Origin: Favolaschia claudopus
Taxonomy: Eukaryota; Basidiomycota; Agaricomycetes; Agaricales; Mycenaceae
DNA: 64,000 bases
Direction: 5' to 3'
NCBI GenBank assembly: GCA_037176885.1
Contig: JAWWNJ010000130.1
Coordinates: 186,001 to 250,000 of the forward strand
Shown one piece after another: positions 1 to 11,080 of the stretch. The first letter of the stretch is position 1. The number at the start of each line of letters is the position of its first letter. The translations under genes were made by a program, and so were the position numbers. Under the pieces are notes generated by a model, which had not been told where the DNA came from, did no database searches, and worked only from the letters and a program-made list of their open reading frames with translations.

Positions 1-1667
1 GAATCCGGTCAAGATCATAGTAGTTCAGCGAGGTCTGAATATGACAGAGAGGCCTAGGGAAAAAAAGTCAGTCAAGGTCAACCATACAGGATTTATCATG
101 AGCGAGCGAGCTATAGGTGTTAGACAGGCAGAGCCTTGACTATTTGGTATATTCACGGCAAAGTGTTGCGTTGAAGTCCAGAGGAGAGTCGGAAGACCCG
201 AGACAAAAGAATTACTAGTACATCATGAGAGAACATATTCCTCGAACTTAAGTTGAACTTAAGTTCTTCTTGACTCGAACGGGTGCAGACTCCAGAGCCA
301 AAACAGCTTGAACAGAAGGAAGTTTAAGTAAGATAGGCCGCATCCATAGACAGCTAGCTGTGACCGTGATTGGTCACAAAAGCCTAATTTTCGACCATCT
401 CCCTCATATCTCGACAACGGAGAAGAAAATAAGAAATCTGTTCCGTCAATCAATAGGGAGGTAATCTGGCTGGATTCTCCCCAAATTATAAAGTAGTTAA
501 GGTGGTTTTGAGGGAGGAGATAGAATTTTGATGGGGGATCTTGTAAAACCCCAATTTTGTGAGCAGCCGGACTAAAAATCTATCTCCTTCTTGGATACAG
601 CCTGAATCACCTTGAAATTTTGGGAGAACCTAGCCAGACTATCTGTACATCGATTGACGGAACAGATTTTTCATTTACGCCCTCAATGTGGAGATATAAA
701 CAAAGTGGTCGAAAACTAGGCATTTATGACCAGTCACGGTCACAGCTAGCTGTCTATGGATGCGGCCTATCTTAGAGTAAAACGACGATAACAAGAGCAA
801 AAATCCCAGGTTTAAATTGGCAACTATTCAGCAGAAGTTCGGATTCGAGAGAGGTTTGATTCGTAGACGGCAAAACACGAGATCGCGACAGCGTGGCACC
901 AGCATGGCAAACTCCGCGGCAATGCCTCGGCAAAGAGGATTTACCGAAGACACGTGCCTATGGGAAATTGTTTGTTGTGTCACAATCGTCACGCCGCTCT
1001 TTACTTTCCCCCACCACCCGCCGAACTCGTCAGCTCTCGTCCTCTCCCATTCGTCACCCGCCCCGTCTCATACAACCTCCTTCATGCTGATGCACCGAAC
1101 TCACTGCGGCCCCCACAGCTCCCTTCCCCCCTCTATGGTCGAAGGAGCTCACTCGTCGACGCATCAAGTGGTACGCGCTGGTTCCGTCCCCGGACTTGAC
1201 ACTGACCTGCCCCCATAGTCGCGAGTGACCAAGTACCGGCCACGGCACCTCCTCTCCGCAGTCACCTTCTCCCTCCCTCTTCTGCTGTCCACCCTGTCTG
1301 CTCTCTGTCACTCATATGTCCGTACTACTGTACGTCGCGTCCACTCATTTGGCCCCTCACGCACTGACTTGCTACTGTCAGTTTGCCGCTTGATTCCTTT
1401 CTGTCGGATTAGCACTGATCAATCCTGTTCTGGTAATCTATAGATCAATGTATTCAGTATATTACGCTCAATATAATTGATTGATGAACACCGATTTGAA
1501 CGGTTTTGTTCAACACTGTTCAAAAGTCGTGCTTAATCCTCGTTAAACAGGTTCAAGCTTGGCAGGGCTGCCCGGTGCGCCGCCTACTGGCTGTTTAAGT
1601 AAACGATGGCTTAACCTGATTTACTGTCGAGACAGGGGTTGTTTAATCAAACTTCATATGGTTACTG
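1..1667 (+). repeat. Left arm of a 1,667-bp long inverted repeat
   Basis: Position x here pairs with position 15874-x on the opposite strand. The two arms stay in register with no indel and only about three base differences were noticed (for example near 881 and 1247). The match stops between 1667 and 1668. The arm may continue beyond the window start, so the outer end is unknown. It holds a 446-bp MITE and a pyrimidine-rich, promoter-like stretch (about 960-1300). Alone it codes for nothing I recognise; the inner edge corresponds to the 5' side of the ORF that continues only from the right arm. Confidence 0.95.
329..774. mobile_element. 446-bp MITE inside the left arm
   Basis: Terminal inverted repeats of about 45 bp start TAAGATAGGCCGCATCC and end with the complement. 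Both ends are flanked by TA, which fits a Tc1/mariner-type target. Within the element, two more inverted stretches surround the dinucleotide-poor centre. No coding capacity. The mirror copy at 15100-15545 arose through duplication of the whole arm, not by an independent insertion. Confidence 0.85.
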
Positions 1668-1994
1668 CCCTCCTTTTGCACCCAGATGAATGGTTGTTTC
1701 ATGCGGTAAGCGGACAGAAATACTTAGAGGCTCCATCTTGTACGCCTGGAGTAGAAAAATTTGTGTCTTTGCATTGATGTTGGCTGGATAGCCGCCAAGT
1801 TTGTGTATCAAAGTGCGGCCAAAATCAGTTGGAAGTATGATGAATTTGGTTATTTTTTGTGCCTAGATGTATTCAATCAAAGGAGTCCAGGCCTTTTGTG
1901 CCATTCCAGCCTACGTATGTTCTTTCTGTGCGGTCGGGCAGTTCTGATGAGAATTTCCTTATTTGGTAAGTAATTTGATCTTGCCGCAACTGTA

Positions 1995-2084
1995 AGTCTA
2001 TAACAAATTTCACCCGTTTCCGCTTCCTAGTCCACCCACAATCAAGCGAAAATGCTAAACGTTTCGCTTCGGGGTTTGCGACTG
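1995..2084 (+). repeat. Solo end of the 560-bp repeat family
   Basis: About 90 bp resemble 12112-12201, the right end of the 560-bp element at 11642-12201, ending in the same 25-bp terminal motif (TTCGCTTCGGGGTTTGCGAC). The rest of the element is missing. It abuts the copia remnant directly, so the junction marks an old insertion or recombination breakpoint. Confidence 0.75.
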
Positions 2085-2757
2085 TACCATGAAAACAGTA
2101 AAGCGTATGGCTTGCTAGTAATCAACAAAGATGGTTCTTATGGTGAAACCATCACATCTAGGCATGTTCGGTTTGATTCACCTATAGAACCAAAGCTTGA
2201 GGCACCTGCTACATCTAGGAAAGAATATGAGGATTTTGCTCAGACACTGCAGAAGAGGTCTACCCCATATTATGGTGATGATGACGATGATGGTGAACTG
2301 GACACTTTGCCTCACCCGATACCACGTTCAGTGGGGGATAATCTAAGTCAGGCTGATCCGCCGTCTATTGTCCATCCATCAAATAGGGGAGCTCCACCAT
2401 TGCGCAAGGTCGCAGGCGTACGACAGGAACCTACTAGGCGGTCAACACGTCCACATGCAAGGGCACAACATCCCACTGCTGAGTACGACAGAATAGCTGA
2501 AGGACCACAGCATCAGTCAAAAGCTGAGCGTGATGCAGAGAATGCAGCACGTAAACAGGCGAAAGAAAATGAAGCTTCTGTCGAACCAGACATTGAAGTC
2601 CCTGATGCTTCAGAGGCAGTCTTGCTTGCTTCTCTCGATGATGCATGCTATTGAAGAAGCCTTTTTAGCTCAGAACCCTCTTGACCCTTCTAGTTGGCAA
2701 GAAGCACTGCAGTGTCCTAATGCTGAACATTGGAAAGCTGGACTTGAAGAGGAATAG
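2085..2757 (+). pseudogene. Ty1/copia Pol fragment (integrase C-terminus to pre-RT linker)
   Basis: The translation begins with a YHENSKAYGLLV-type stretch and SRHVRFDSPIEP, the usual C-terminal signature of copia integrase. An acidic and basic linker follows with RRSTRPHARAQHP. About 2640 the frame shifts, and the adjacent frame then gives DPSSWQEALQCPNAEHWKAG, the conserved segment just before copia reverse transcriptase. The RT itself is absent: sequence after 2757 has no RT motifs. The 5' end is cut by the solo repeat end. This is a dead internal fragment; no LTRs were found. It is a different lineage from the copia copy at 57666-59880. Confidence 0.85.
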
Positions 2758-3344
2758 TTTCCGAGCAAATGATGTCTATGATAAAAGTAGTAAAACGACC
2801 CCATCTCACCGGCACCCATCATCCTTTTGCGCCTGTGACGTGTGTCAGCGTGTGCCATCAGAATTCACGGTTCAAAGCATATACCGTGTTTTGCACCCGG
2901 GTACGGGCTTATGGTTACCAATGCGATGGCAGAGGAAAAACACACCACTTGGGCAATGAACATACATAGTGTACATGTGTTCGTAACTGTAGCATGCATA
3001 GAGCAAATACTTTTCCCAGAGGCGTTCAATGGGAGTTGTGTGTCACAGTGTCCTTTGTACTTTTCACTCGGATCGATGAACATCAGACGACCTTTGTTCC
3101 AAGTAGCGACTGTGTAATCAGTGTTAAAATTATCATGTTGACTTCGGATTTGAACTGTTCTGTGATTCAGAGTACAACACAAAGAGTAAGAAGCGACGAG
3201 ATTCCAGCAGGCCTCGCAACCCTCAACAAGGCTTTAGAAGGGCGCTTCAGGCTGGGACACCTTCCAAGACTTTTCGAATTCCACATGATCCCAGTACTGC
3301 TCCGGCCTTGGATTACCTTGTCAGTCCCGGGCCCCCTTTCAAGT
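2758..3344. other. No gene recognised
   Basis: Short open frames overlap here on both strands, but none shows a domain, repeat or codon pattern that I recognise. The stretch is part of the sequence that replaced the gene middle present on the right side of the long inverted repeat. Confidence 0.5.
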
Positions 3345-3860
3345 CTAATAAAGTATATTTGGCACTTTTGCGCACCTTGAATCTGTTCCCAGCAGAAATT
3401 GATCAAACACCCAATCACATTCCAAATTGGCATTCGATGGATAGCCTAAAACCGATATTTGAGGAAGGTTGGGCATGCCCAACGTTGAGTTGGAAAATGT
3501 CACAGACTCGGACTGGTATTTGTCCGCTGTTGGCGTTGTAGTCGGCGTGCGATATTTGCGCCGCTCGGTGCGGCGAGGCCTATAAACGTATCCTGGATGG
3601 AGCATCTTATGCTCATGTTTCCTCTGCAGCGCGAGTGCTTCCCACTTGGCGCGTTCCACGTTTGGGAGGCATTTCCACTCTTGAGCAATGATTTTGCTCA
3701 AATCTGCTTGCCTTATGCATCGGCCGATTGTGGACCGCGCAACCGTCGAAGTCGCAGCACGGAAAAGAATAAATGAGTTAGGAGCCCGTTTGACATGCCC
3801 TACATCGCCCTTCTGTGGAACGATGTTTGGGGTTGGGTCTGATGGTGATGGGAGGGGGAA
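3345..3860 (-). pseudogene. HMG-box protein fragment (fungal MAT-type HMG box)
   Basis: On the minus strand one open frame runs from about 3860 to 3345. It encodes HVKRAPNSFILFRA, then LSKIIAQEWKCLPN, KWEALALQRKHEHK and HPGYVYRPRR, which together make a full-length HMG box of the fungal mating-type/sequence-specific class; such boxes bend DNA in the minor groove as transcription factors. The aromatic core positions (F, W, W, Y) are present. A short basic tail (RTERRKYRT) and a weakly conserved C-terminal part follow. The 5' end is lost: at 3861 the frame runs into repeat R1, so no start codon or promoter remains. Part of the box (3512-3686) recurs inverted at 12998-13172. Function as a mating regulator is not implied. 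Confidence 0.75.
3512..3686 (-). repeat. Left member of a 175-bp inverted repeat
   Basis: Position x pairs with 16684-x on the other strand (12998-13172). It covers the second half of the HMG box. The same order (arm, then HMG piece) exists on both sides, but here 1,844 bp separate it from the arm, against 1,034 bp on the right. Confidence 0.9.
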
Positions 3861-4329
3861 CGACGTGCTCGTTGAGCCAATGATCGTAGCAAGTTTACAG
3901 GCCTTACAATGCCTGACTGTGCCCCTCAGATCAGTGTGAAGTCCTCAGATCGCAAGTCTCGCGTACCAAACGACCATCGTTCTCTTTTTCCTTTGCATCT
4001 CTCTTCCTTCGTCTCTTTTGGCCCGCCGAACGCCGTTCAGACTCGGACTAAGGAAAAATTACTTTTGAACGGGTCCGGCACGACATCTTGTTGAATTGCT
4101 GACCTGATTCCGACTCTTCCTTGAAACAGGACTTGCTCTGATCTCCACAGATGCCCGTTGACTGCACTCAGCTCGCCGAGATTCCCCTCGTGCTCCATTG
4201 TTCTGCTAAGCAAAAAGTCTGGCTGAGTTATAGAGGGCGTCTTGGGCAGCAGTGGGCGAAGACGGCTCGTTGTGGCGGGCATGGTTGAGCATCGAGTGAA
4301 TCGACACCGTGCAGAGAGACGGGTGGAGC
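3861..4329 (-). pseudogene. Repeat gene R1, copy A (3' part)
   Basis: Read on the minus strand this matches R1 copy B (34204-34760), including the frame starting MPATTSRLRPLLPKTP and continuing EGNLGELSAVNG. It stops matching B at the sequence cgacgtgctc near 3861. Its promoter half lies at 10538-10670; the two halves were separated when element X inserted (TSD ATGCGGGC at 4330-4337 and 10530-10537). R1 has no domain I recognise. Confidence 0.8.
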
Positions 4330-5130
4330 ATGCGGGCTACGGTTGCCATCAAGTCCACGCTTTGAATTTCGGCCGAAGGATTTTCAGCGCGACTCTTCAA
4401 CGCGCGTCCTGTGCTTTATACCTCTGATACACACCCTGTGGACCATATTCGTGATGTCCAACATGCCCAGGAGATGCGCCAGATACTCCCACCAACGCCA
4501 AAATGGCAAGGAAGCCCGATAATCGATTTACAACATGAAAAATCGTTTTCAAGCTGTTTTGCAAGATGCTCAGGAATTCCGTCGTATTGGGCGGGGCGGG
4601 AATGGTTTGCGACGTGGTGGATGCTTTTTCGGCGCCGTGGGTATGATTCTGGGCAATTATTATAACTCGGTGGAAGAGGCAGTAAGTACGTGCGTAACCC
4701 ACTCACTAAAGCTACACTCATATGCAACTCATATGTATCCCCTCTATCGTTCACAGAATCCCCAAACTCAAGTTCCCCTTCGTTGGCCCTTCGTTGTCCT
4801 CATATATCGCACCACGCCGCATTGCCAAAGTTACTCGCTTGGCCCTTCATCGCCGCTCACCCCGCCTTTCCAAGTCCGATACTGCTTGAAGTGTTTTTTT
4901 TTTCTACGCGCTGGTCATTACGGTACACGCGGTCTGCGACGTGGAACTCTACCTACATTGCTCTGTATTGGCGCAGCATACGCCCGTCTTTCGAGGAGCA
5001 TATTCTGGTCCCGCCATCCCTCTATTTATTCGCATCGTTACTGTTGTTTCCGGAAATTGCTTCTTGCAAAAATTCGAACATACGGAGACCTCAGAATGAA
5101 ATGCCTGTGCCCTATGGTACACACGTATAC

Positions 5131-5819
5131 TACAGTGGTGGCAAATAGAAATTGCCGTGGCTTTTCGGTGAAAATCTGGCTGTATACTTCACCGAATGAC
5201 CTCAAATAAAATGTAGAGATGGGTATGTGATAGTTCTGTACCTCTTAGAACACTCAGCAATATATTATGCCCTGAGAATGCATCAATCATAGGATGATTT
5301 CCGATTTTTGCCATATTCGGAAAAACACAATGAGGGTTCAGCGAAAAGGTGTCATAATAGGATGAAAGTACTTGAAAAACAGTCCTAGTTTCCACTTTGG
5401 TTGAATGGAATTGACCCTCATTTGGGCTCACAGCAGCCGCTCAAAGTTGGCTATTTTCACACAAAATAGCTGAAAATGCAGAGAAAATAGCTAAAAGGAC
5501 CAACTTCAAGCAGCCGTTGCGAGCTCAAATGAGGTTCAATTCCAGTCAATCAAAGTGATAACTAGCATTGTTTTTCAAGTACTTTCATCCTATTATGACA
5601 CTTTTTTGCTGAGGATACATTGAGCTTTTCCAGATATGGCAATAATCAGAAACTGTCCTGTTATTGATGCATTGTCAGGGCATAATATATAGCTGAGTGT
5701 TCTAAGTGGTACAGTAGTATCATATATTTATCTCTACATTTTATTTCAGGTCATTCGGTGAAGTATACAGCAAGATTTTGGCCAAAAAGCCACGGCAATT
5801 TCTATTTGCCACCACTGTA
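5131..5819. mobile_element. 689-bp foldback MITE, CAGTGGTGGCAAA end
   Basis: The ends are TA + CAGTGGTGGCAAATAG and its complement + TA, with about 90 bp of nearly perfect terminal inversion. Inversion continues inward (a GGATGAAAGTACT motif near 5361 and its complement near 5580), so most of the element can fold as one hairpin. The terminal motif matches the element at 56069-56441 (CAGTGGCGGCAAAATC), which suggests one family using a shared TA-specific transposase. No ORF. Confidence 0.85.
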
Positions 5820-5823
5820 GCTG

Positions 5824-6139
5824 CAAGAGGTGTCAGATCTCTGGATCTGGACCCCCATCAACAGCACGTGCATCAAAAGGGGGCCAAATATTATTATTTG
5901 TTTGAGGACGTGATGCGGACTTGAATCGACGTGAAGAAATAATTGTAAGACAAAATAATGTATGCTATGGGTCTCCGGAGAACTCTGGGCACCAAATCTT
6001 GATACAAATGGGTCGTGCAGAGGTGTTCTCGTTTTTGATCCTGCCGACCAACCAAATAAAAATATTTGGCCCCCCTCTCAAGCGACGTCAAACACGTGAG
6101 GTTGATGGGGGTCCAGATTCAGAGATCTGACACCTCTTG
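5824..6139. mobile_element. 316-bp MITE
   Basis: Terminal inverted repeats begin CAAGAGGTGTCAGATCTCTG; the inverted zone extends about 80 bp (GGCCAAATATT near 5883 against 6060). TAGCTG occurs just outside both ends and may be target duplication. It sits 4 bp from the preceding MITE, inside element X. Confidence 0.75.
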
Positions 6140-6363
6140 ACTAGCTGCCTTCAGAAACGGATGTACAGCAAGCTACAATTTACTAAAAGTCAAAGCGTGG
6201 ACTTGTTGGCAAAGCGCCACTACCAGAGCCTCCCCTGGCCATTCTCGCGTTTGTAGGAGGTTCTAGGGCATCGCCTGGACATAGTAAGCGTTGTGGAAAG
6301 GGTATAGAGAGTGTGTATTAGAGGTAGAAACATAGAACCGTGTTGTGCAGAACATCGTTCGGC

Positions 6364-9300
6364 TAGTGCTGCCGGGAGCTGAGTTGGAGCTGAGCTCGAG
6401 GTGATTGCCCATCAGCTCGCTCGAGCTTGGAGTTGGGCCGAGGCAGCTTGGAGCTGACATCCATAAACGGAAGTTTCCGTCCCACGGTCCCCCGTCTCCT
6501 CGTTTCGAGCTATGTACATTGCATTGTTTTGACCTCGTATGCACCTCAAAAATGTGGTACAATTCTCCAAAAAGTATAATGAACATATGTACAATAAAAG
6601 ACTATACAGTTTATGAGTAAATTATGGAAAAATACAAAGCACAATGATTATACAAGTGAATACAACACAAAAATCAAACGGGCGAAGCCCAGGAAGATTC
6701 TATAAGATCCTTGAGCTCTTGAGTACGCCCTGCCGCAATCAACCTTTCTGCTACATCAGGGTCAATATCAACAACAGACAGATCTTCCTCGGTTACGACT
6801 AACTCGTCGCAAAATTTGATGCGATCCTGTCGATAAATAAATTTGAGAATCTGGAGCATTTCCATCATCTCGGGGGAGAGACTGTTGCGTAGGGAGGCAT
6901 CTGTGTCCTTGCTGGAAGAGAAAACACGCTCGCATGGTACCGCTGAAGCCTGAACAGGCAATACATCGACCGCCACGCGAAATAGGTGCCGGAACTGATA
7001 CTGGCGAGCCTGTAACAATTTAGAAACCAACACAATCACAAAGAATACTCGAAACTCACCTCCCAGTAGCGAAGCAGGTCGAGGTCCTCATATTCTGGAT
7101 CCGATCCACCCAGAAGGCCCTCCCTCTCATATTCATTCAGCTCCGTGTCGACAATCTGCTCATCTTCGGCAGCCGCCCGGCGCTCCGCCTCGGCTTGCTC
7201 TTCCTCCGAAAGCGGCTGTGAATCTTGACTGCTTGGTGGAGATTCAATGTCGGAAGCAGAGAGCTCTTTTACAAGAGCACCCAGTTTTGCAAAACCAGAT
7301 TTCTGTGCACGAGCGGCGTGGGACGAAGACGGCGTGTGAACAGCGCGGCGACTGGCAGTTAAAGGAATCTGGGCAGTGCTTGCAGAGTTCTGGTTAGTGC
7401 GGAACTCTCGGCGATACTCCAGCATCTTCGAGTGATTTGTCAGTAGCGCAATAATGGGAAGATTTGGGACGCACTGCTGCACGTATCCAAGTTCTGGCTT
7501 CCTCCGCATCTGACGGGGACCAGTTATCCCTGAGCCATTGAAGTTTTGTTGTCGGATTTAAAACTGAGAAACAATATGAGTGGTTGAAGCGAATGAGGTG
7601 ACGAAGGGCGAAGTGTTTACCCATGGCCAGCGCGTAAATTCGAGTGCGCCGAGACATCCCGAGGTATTCAGTGAATTTATCGACAGCGGCGTTAATACCG
7701 AGACTGATTTTCGGGAGCTCTCGAGCAAGAAGCTTGAGTGCGGCAATGAGCTGCTCATAGAGTGGGAGCACATAGGACAGGGTAGGCGCTTTCTCCGCAG
7801 ATACTATCTCCTGGACAAGATGTGGGACCTGTAAAAAGCGCCAAATGTCGACGAGCACAGTCTTGGCGATCGGATCGAGTCGGTCATCTGAAATCTCGAC
7901 TTGCATTGGGTCGTCGAGAAATGCCTCAACAGCCTGAACGAAATTGCAAGTCAAATTCAATCCCTACCAGCAAGAAAAAAACAATGGAACAAACCAAATC
8001 TTGCTCAAGGTACCGGTCTATCATCAAAAACGTGGCCGACCAACGCGTGTCGACAGCTTGCAAGAGCTGTATGACACGCAGCTTTAAGGCAGGTTCGCCG
8101 AAGCCGCCCTCCTCATTGCCACGTTCGATTGTCTCCTTGAAATTATCCCGTCGTTGACCAGATGCCCGGCACGATGTAACGAGTGTTCGTGTTTGTTTGA
8201 CAGGGTTCTTTCTCAGCGCCTCCCAATACCCGACATCCTGCTTCGGCGCCTCGGGAATCGGCGTGCCGTAGTTGTCCAAATCGATACCAGCTTGAGGAGA
8301 AGGTAATTCGGGAAGTGTTGCGAGAGCGGCTTTGACGGCAATATTAACGACATGTGGAAAACATCTGAATGCCTTTAGCCGTCGGACTCGGTAATAAATC
8401 ATCGAAACTCACCGAATTCTGTTCCCTTCCGCATCGAAAGGGATCCCGAGTACGGCGAGCTCTTGCGCAATATACACCATGCATGTGTTATTATTGCTAG
8501 CATTGTCGCATGTAATCATACCAACCTGAGTGATCGTTAGTAGGCTATTCAATTCACGACTCGATGCGACTTACTTTGTGCAAACAACCGATCTCCTTCA
8601 AAACCTGTACAAAGATTTTTGCAATATTTTGACCAGTATGTCTCCCATCCAATCGACGAAAAGCGACGAGCCGGGTTTTCAGGACAAGGTGCCCGTTCGC
8701 GTCTCGGATGATGTAGTGGGCGGTAATACCCAGATGTGAGTCGAGATTCTCACGACTCCACACATCCTGGGTGTAAGACTGTCGCCCGAGCGAATTCTGG
8801 ACATATAATTATAAGTGAACTCTGAGATTGTGATGCGCAGTACCTGAATTTCATGAATCATCAGCTGATATTCAGCCTGGAACCGTTTGACGATCATCTC
8901 GGATAACTTCGTACGATGTGGTATGTCCTTGTCCTCCAGTTGAGTCCCAATAAAAAGGAGGAGATCCCGGAGCTCCGGACAATCCACCACGTCTATGGAC
9001 TGAAAGCACATATATCAGAACATGGAAGAGGCGAAGATGGGATTGCACTCACCTGATCATCAACGGCGATCCATTTAACCAGTCTTTCGTAGAATCCGGG
9101 GAGGGAGAATTTCTCCCGTTCTCCCGCAACCTGCGGCGCCTTCGCAAGATTTTCCCAATTCTTAAGCCCCTTAAGGATGACCATATCCTTCCAAACTTTG
9201 CCATGTTCCCCCTCGAGATGATTTCTAATGGTCTTGGTTTGTCCGGGACCATTCTTCCACGCCTTCCACTTTGGAAATCTAACGGAACAAGGGGTTAGTT

Positions 9301-10489
9301 CGGATAGGGCACACAAAATAAAATACATCTGAAAACTCACGGACAGAGGCGGCACGATAAATGAGAAAACACCTTTTTATCCGGTCGATCCTGCTTCATT
9401 TCCGTAGGTTCTGGTGCGACGGTTGGCGCGGAAGCGCCGTGAACACCTCGAACGAAATACCAGACATCCGTGGCATCGTCTGCGGATGCCGAAGCTTTGT
9501 TGACTAGGGAGCCGAAGTTGGGGTGAGGGATCGAGGGATGGGAAACAGATTCAGAGGCTGCGGCTGCTGCCGCTACGTTTGCGTTAGACGGACCCACCCC
9601 ATAAACCGCGGGTTCTAAGGTAGAATTAGAGTCAATGCGGCGCCGGGTACGCGATGTAGCTGCCGAGTTAGCGTTGGGATTGGTTTTACGTTTCTTCTTG
9701 CGCTGCGGCGGAGCGAGGCCGGCATTAATCGTGTTAGTCGCGTCGACAAATGGTGCATGGGTTGCCGCAGAGGAAGGGGGAGGGATCACGGTGTTAAATG
9801 AGGCGGGGTATGTATTTTGAAAGCCGTAAGTCTGGCTGAAAGCGGCGGGAGGTGGTGGTGGAGGATACGGCGATCCGGAGATGAAAGCTTGAGGCGGGAG
9901 AGGCATGGCATGGGCCTGAGAGCCAGGCCAGGAGCCAAAGACGTTGGGGGTGGGGTAGGAATTCGTTGTGAAGTTGTTTTGACGTGCGGGTTGGATGTAG
10001 CAAGTGCATGCCTGCGGGTTGCCGCATTGGCAGGACGGCGAGGCCATGGGAGTTCACAAGAGGGAGGGTTGGGATGGAGTATAATTGGGGCAATATATAT
10101 AACATTTTGGAGGTATCTATTGCGCGTACCTTGGACCCTGAGTGCGCCAACACACTCTCCCGACGCGCCACCTTTGCGTCTTATTTCCAGCTCTGTGTGG
10201 GGCGTATCGCGTCCTGCGTAGCAGTCAGACGGTGACGTCGACGCCAAGCGAGGTTGAGGTGAAGCATAGGAGGATTGGTTCGCGGCAGGAACACGCTAGC
10301 CGGTGAGCGGGAGGACGAGGATTGTGGTAGACGCGCCAGTCACTCAGTGACGCTGTCAAAAGTGTCACGGTGCCTGTTTTGGGGGCCGAGGCGAGGCGAG
10401 CTGGCATCACCTCGAGGTGCCGTTTATGGTAACGGGTCGAGTTGGAGCTGAACTCAGCTCGGAGCTAACTCCAGCTCCCGGCAGCACTA
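6364..10489 (-). mobile_element. Complete autonomous hAT transposon
   Basis: The element starts TAGTGCTGCCGGGAGCTG and ends with the exact complement. A perfect 8-bp TSD, CGTTCGGC, lies at 6356-6363 and 10490-10497, as expected for the hAT superfamily. Clusters of GAGCT/AGCTC motifs follow the ends (6370-6460 and 10415-10480) and probably are subterminal transposase-binding sites. It carries one gene on the minus strand. It lies in the right terminal repeat of element X. Complete ends, TSD and ORF suggest a young, possibly active copy. Confidence 0.93.
6674..10047 (-). CDS. hAT superfamily transposase, BED finger and hATC dimerisation domain
   Basis: Ten exons can be joined without a frameshift or stop: 10047-9341, 9278-9053, 8999-8844, 8796-8575, 8525-8413, 8364-7995, 7933-7621, 7563-7475, 7425-7060 and 7009-6674, about 965 aa. 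All inferred introns are 48-63 nt, GT-AG. Residues 1-225 are low-complexity. A BED zinc finger follows (SCRLCP at about 230, HLEGEH at about 254-259), for binding the element ends. The RNase H-like core has YTQDVW (D at about 374) and ITCDNASNN (D at about 444), then CFPHVVNIAV and DTRWSATF around an insertion domain. The last exon is the dimerisation domain with PCERVFSSS (about 880) and MMEMLQILKFI. Start chosen at 10047 because it opens the first long exon. The protein would cut out and reinsert the element in the nucleus. Confidence 0.92.
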
Positions 10490-10537
10490 CGTTCGGCCGA
10501 ATTCAAAGCGTGGACTTGATGGCAACCGTATGCGGGC

Positions 10538-10670
10538 ACGAACTTAACATCTCGACAAAATGACGCACCAGTGGAGCGGTTAACGGCATTTTGTTAGCGG
10601 TCAGCCAATACGAATGTCCCTTTCGTTTGTCTTGTTCCACCCAGACACGAAGTCTTTGGTTCTTATATAG
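10538..10670 (-). repeat. Repeat gene R1, copy A (promoter part)
   Basis: On the minus strand this begins with the CTATATAAGAACCAAAG motif (10654-10670) and continues through the leader shared with copies B and C to GCCCGCAT, where element X interrupts it. It belongs with 3861-4329. Confidence 0.8.
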
Positions 10671-10891
10671 ATGCTGAAGTTCCTCCAGCTCTCATCTACA
10701 AGAGTTGAAAGGACTTGGTGTGTGTGCTTGAAGATTCATCTGAACGAGCCACAGTAGCAAATAGAATAAGAAATTTGCCCTCGTAAGAAAGCTATTCGAT
10801 GCTACACAAAATATATCACGATATGGGGTCAGTCCTTGCTGTGCTGAAATCAACCATGGAAGATCAACGCACCTCAAAGTCAACGAATTAG

Positions 10892-11080
10892 TAGGGGCGC
10901 TCAATTCTTAGCTCGTCGGCTCGTCTCGTCCCAGAAATTATTTAATTGGATGATGAGCTGATGAGCTGCTGATCCCACTCCGCATTTCTCTCCACTTCCC
11001 ATCAAATTTGGATCCCCTCATCAAAAAATCGACATTTTACGGACGAGACGAGCTGACGAGCTAAGAATTGAGCGCCCCTA
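10892..11080. mobile_element. MITE family M1, copy 1 (TA + GGGGCGCTCAATTCT)
   Basis: 189 bp including TA at each end. Ends are GGGGCGCTCAATTCTTAGC and its complement; the subterminal region is GCTCGTC repeats. Three further copies occur at 18043, 48255 and 52662. No coding capacity. TA flanks point to a Tc1/mariner-like transposase. Confidence 0.92.

Larger units (their letters stand above)
4338..10529. mobile_element. Element X: nested hAT-type element
   Basis: The left end starts TACGGTTGCCATCAAGTCC and the right end is its complement. An 8-bp TSD, ATGCGGGC, lies at 4330-4337 and 10530-10537. The target is R1: copy B is uninterrupted at the equivalent site. Without the nested MITEs (5131-5819, 5824-6139) and hAT (6364-10489), only about 1.1 kb belongs to X, with no convincing coding region, so X is probably non-autonomous. 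Short open frames at 4411-5130 show nothing recognisable. Confidence 0.85.

Noticed and set aside
817..1218. Open frame of 133 codons in the inverted-repeat arm
   Set aside because: It overlaps equally long frames in other phases, is explained by pyrimidine-rich composition, and has no motif.
3345..3860. A mating-type locus
   Set aside because: Only an HMG-box fragment is present, without pheromone, receptor or homeodomain genes, and it is embedded in repeats.
4535..5209. 224-codon plus-strand frame
   Set aside because: It runs across the border of the MITE at 5131 and overlaps two other frames; no protein signature.
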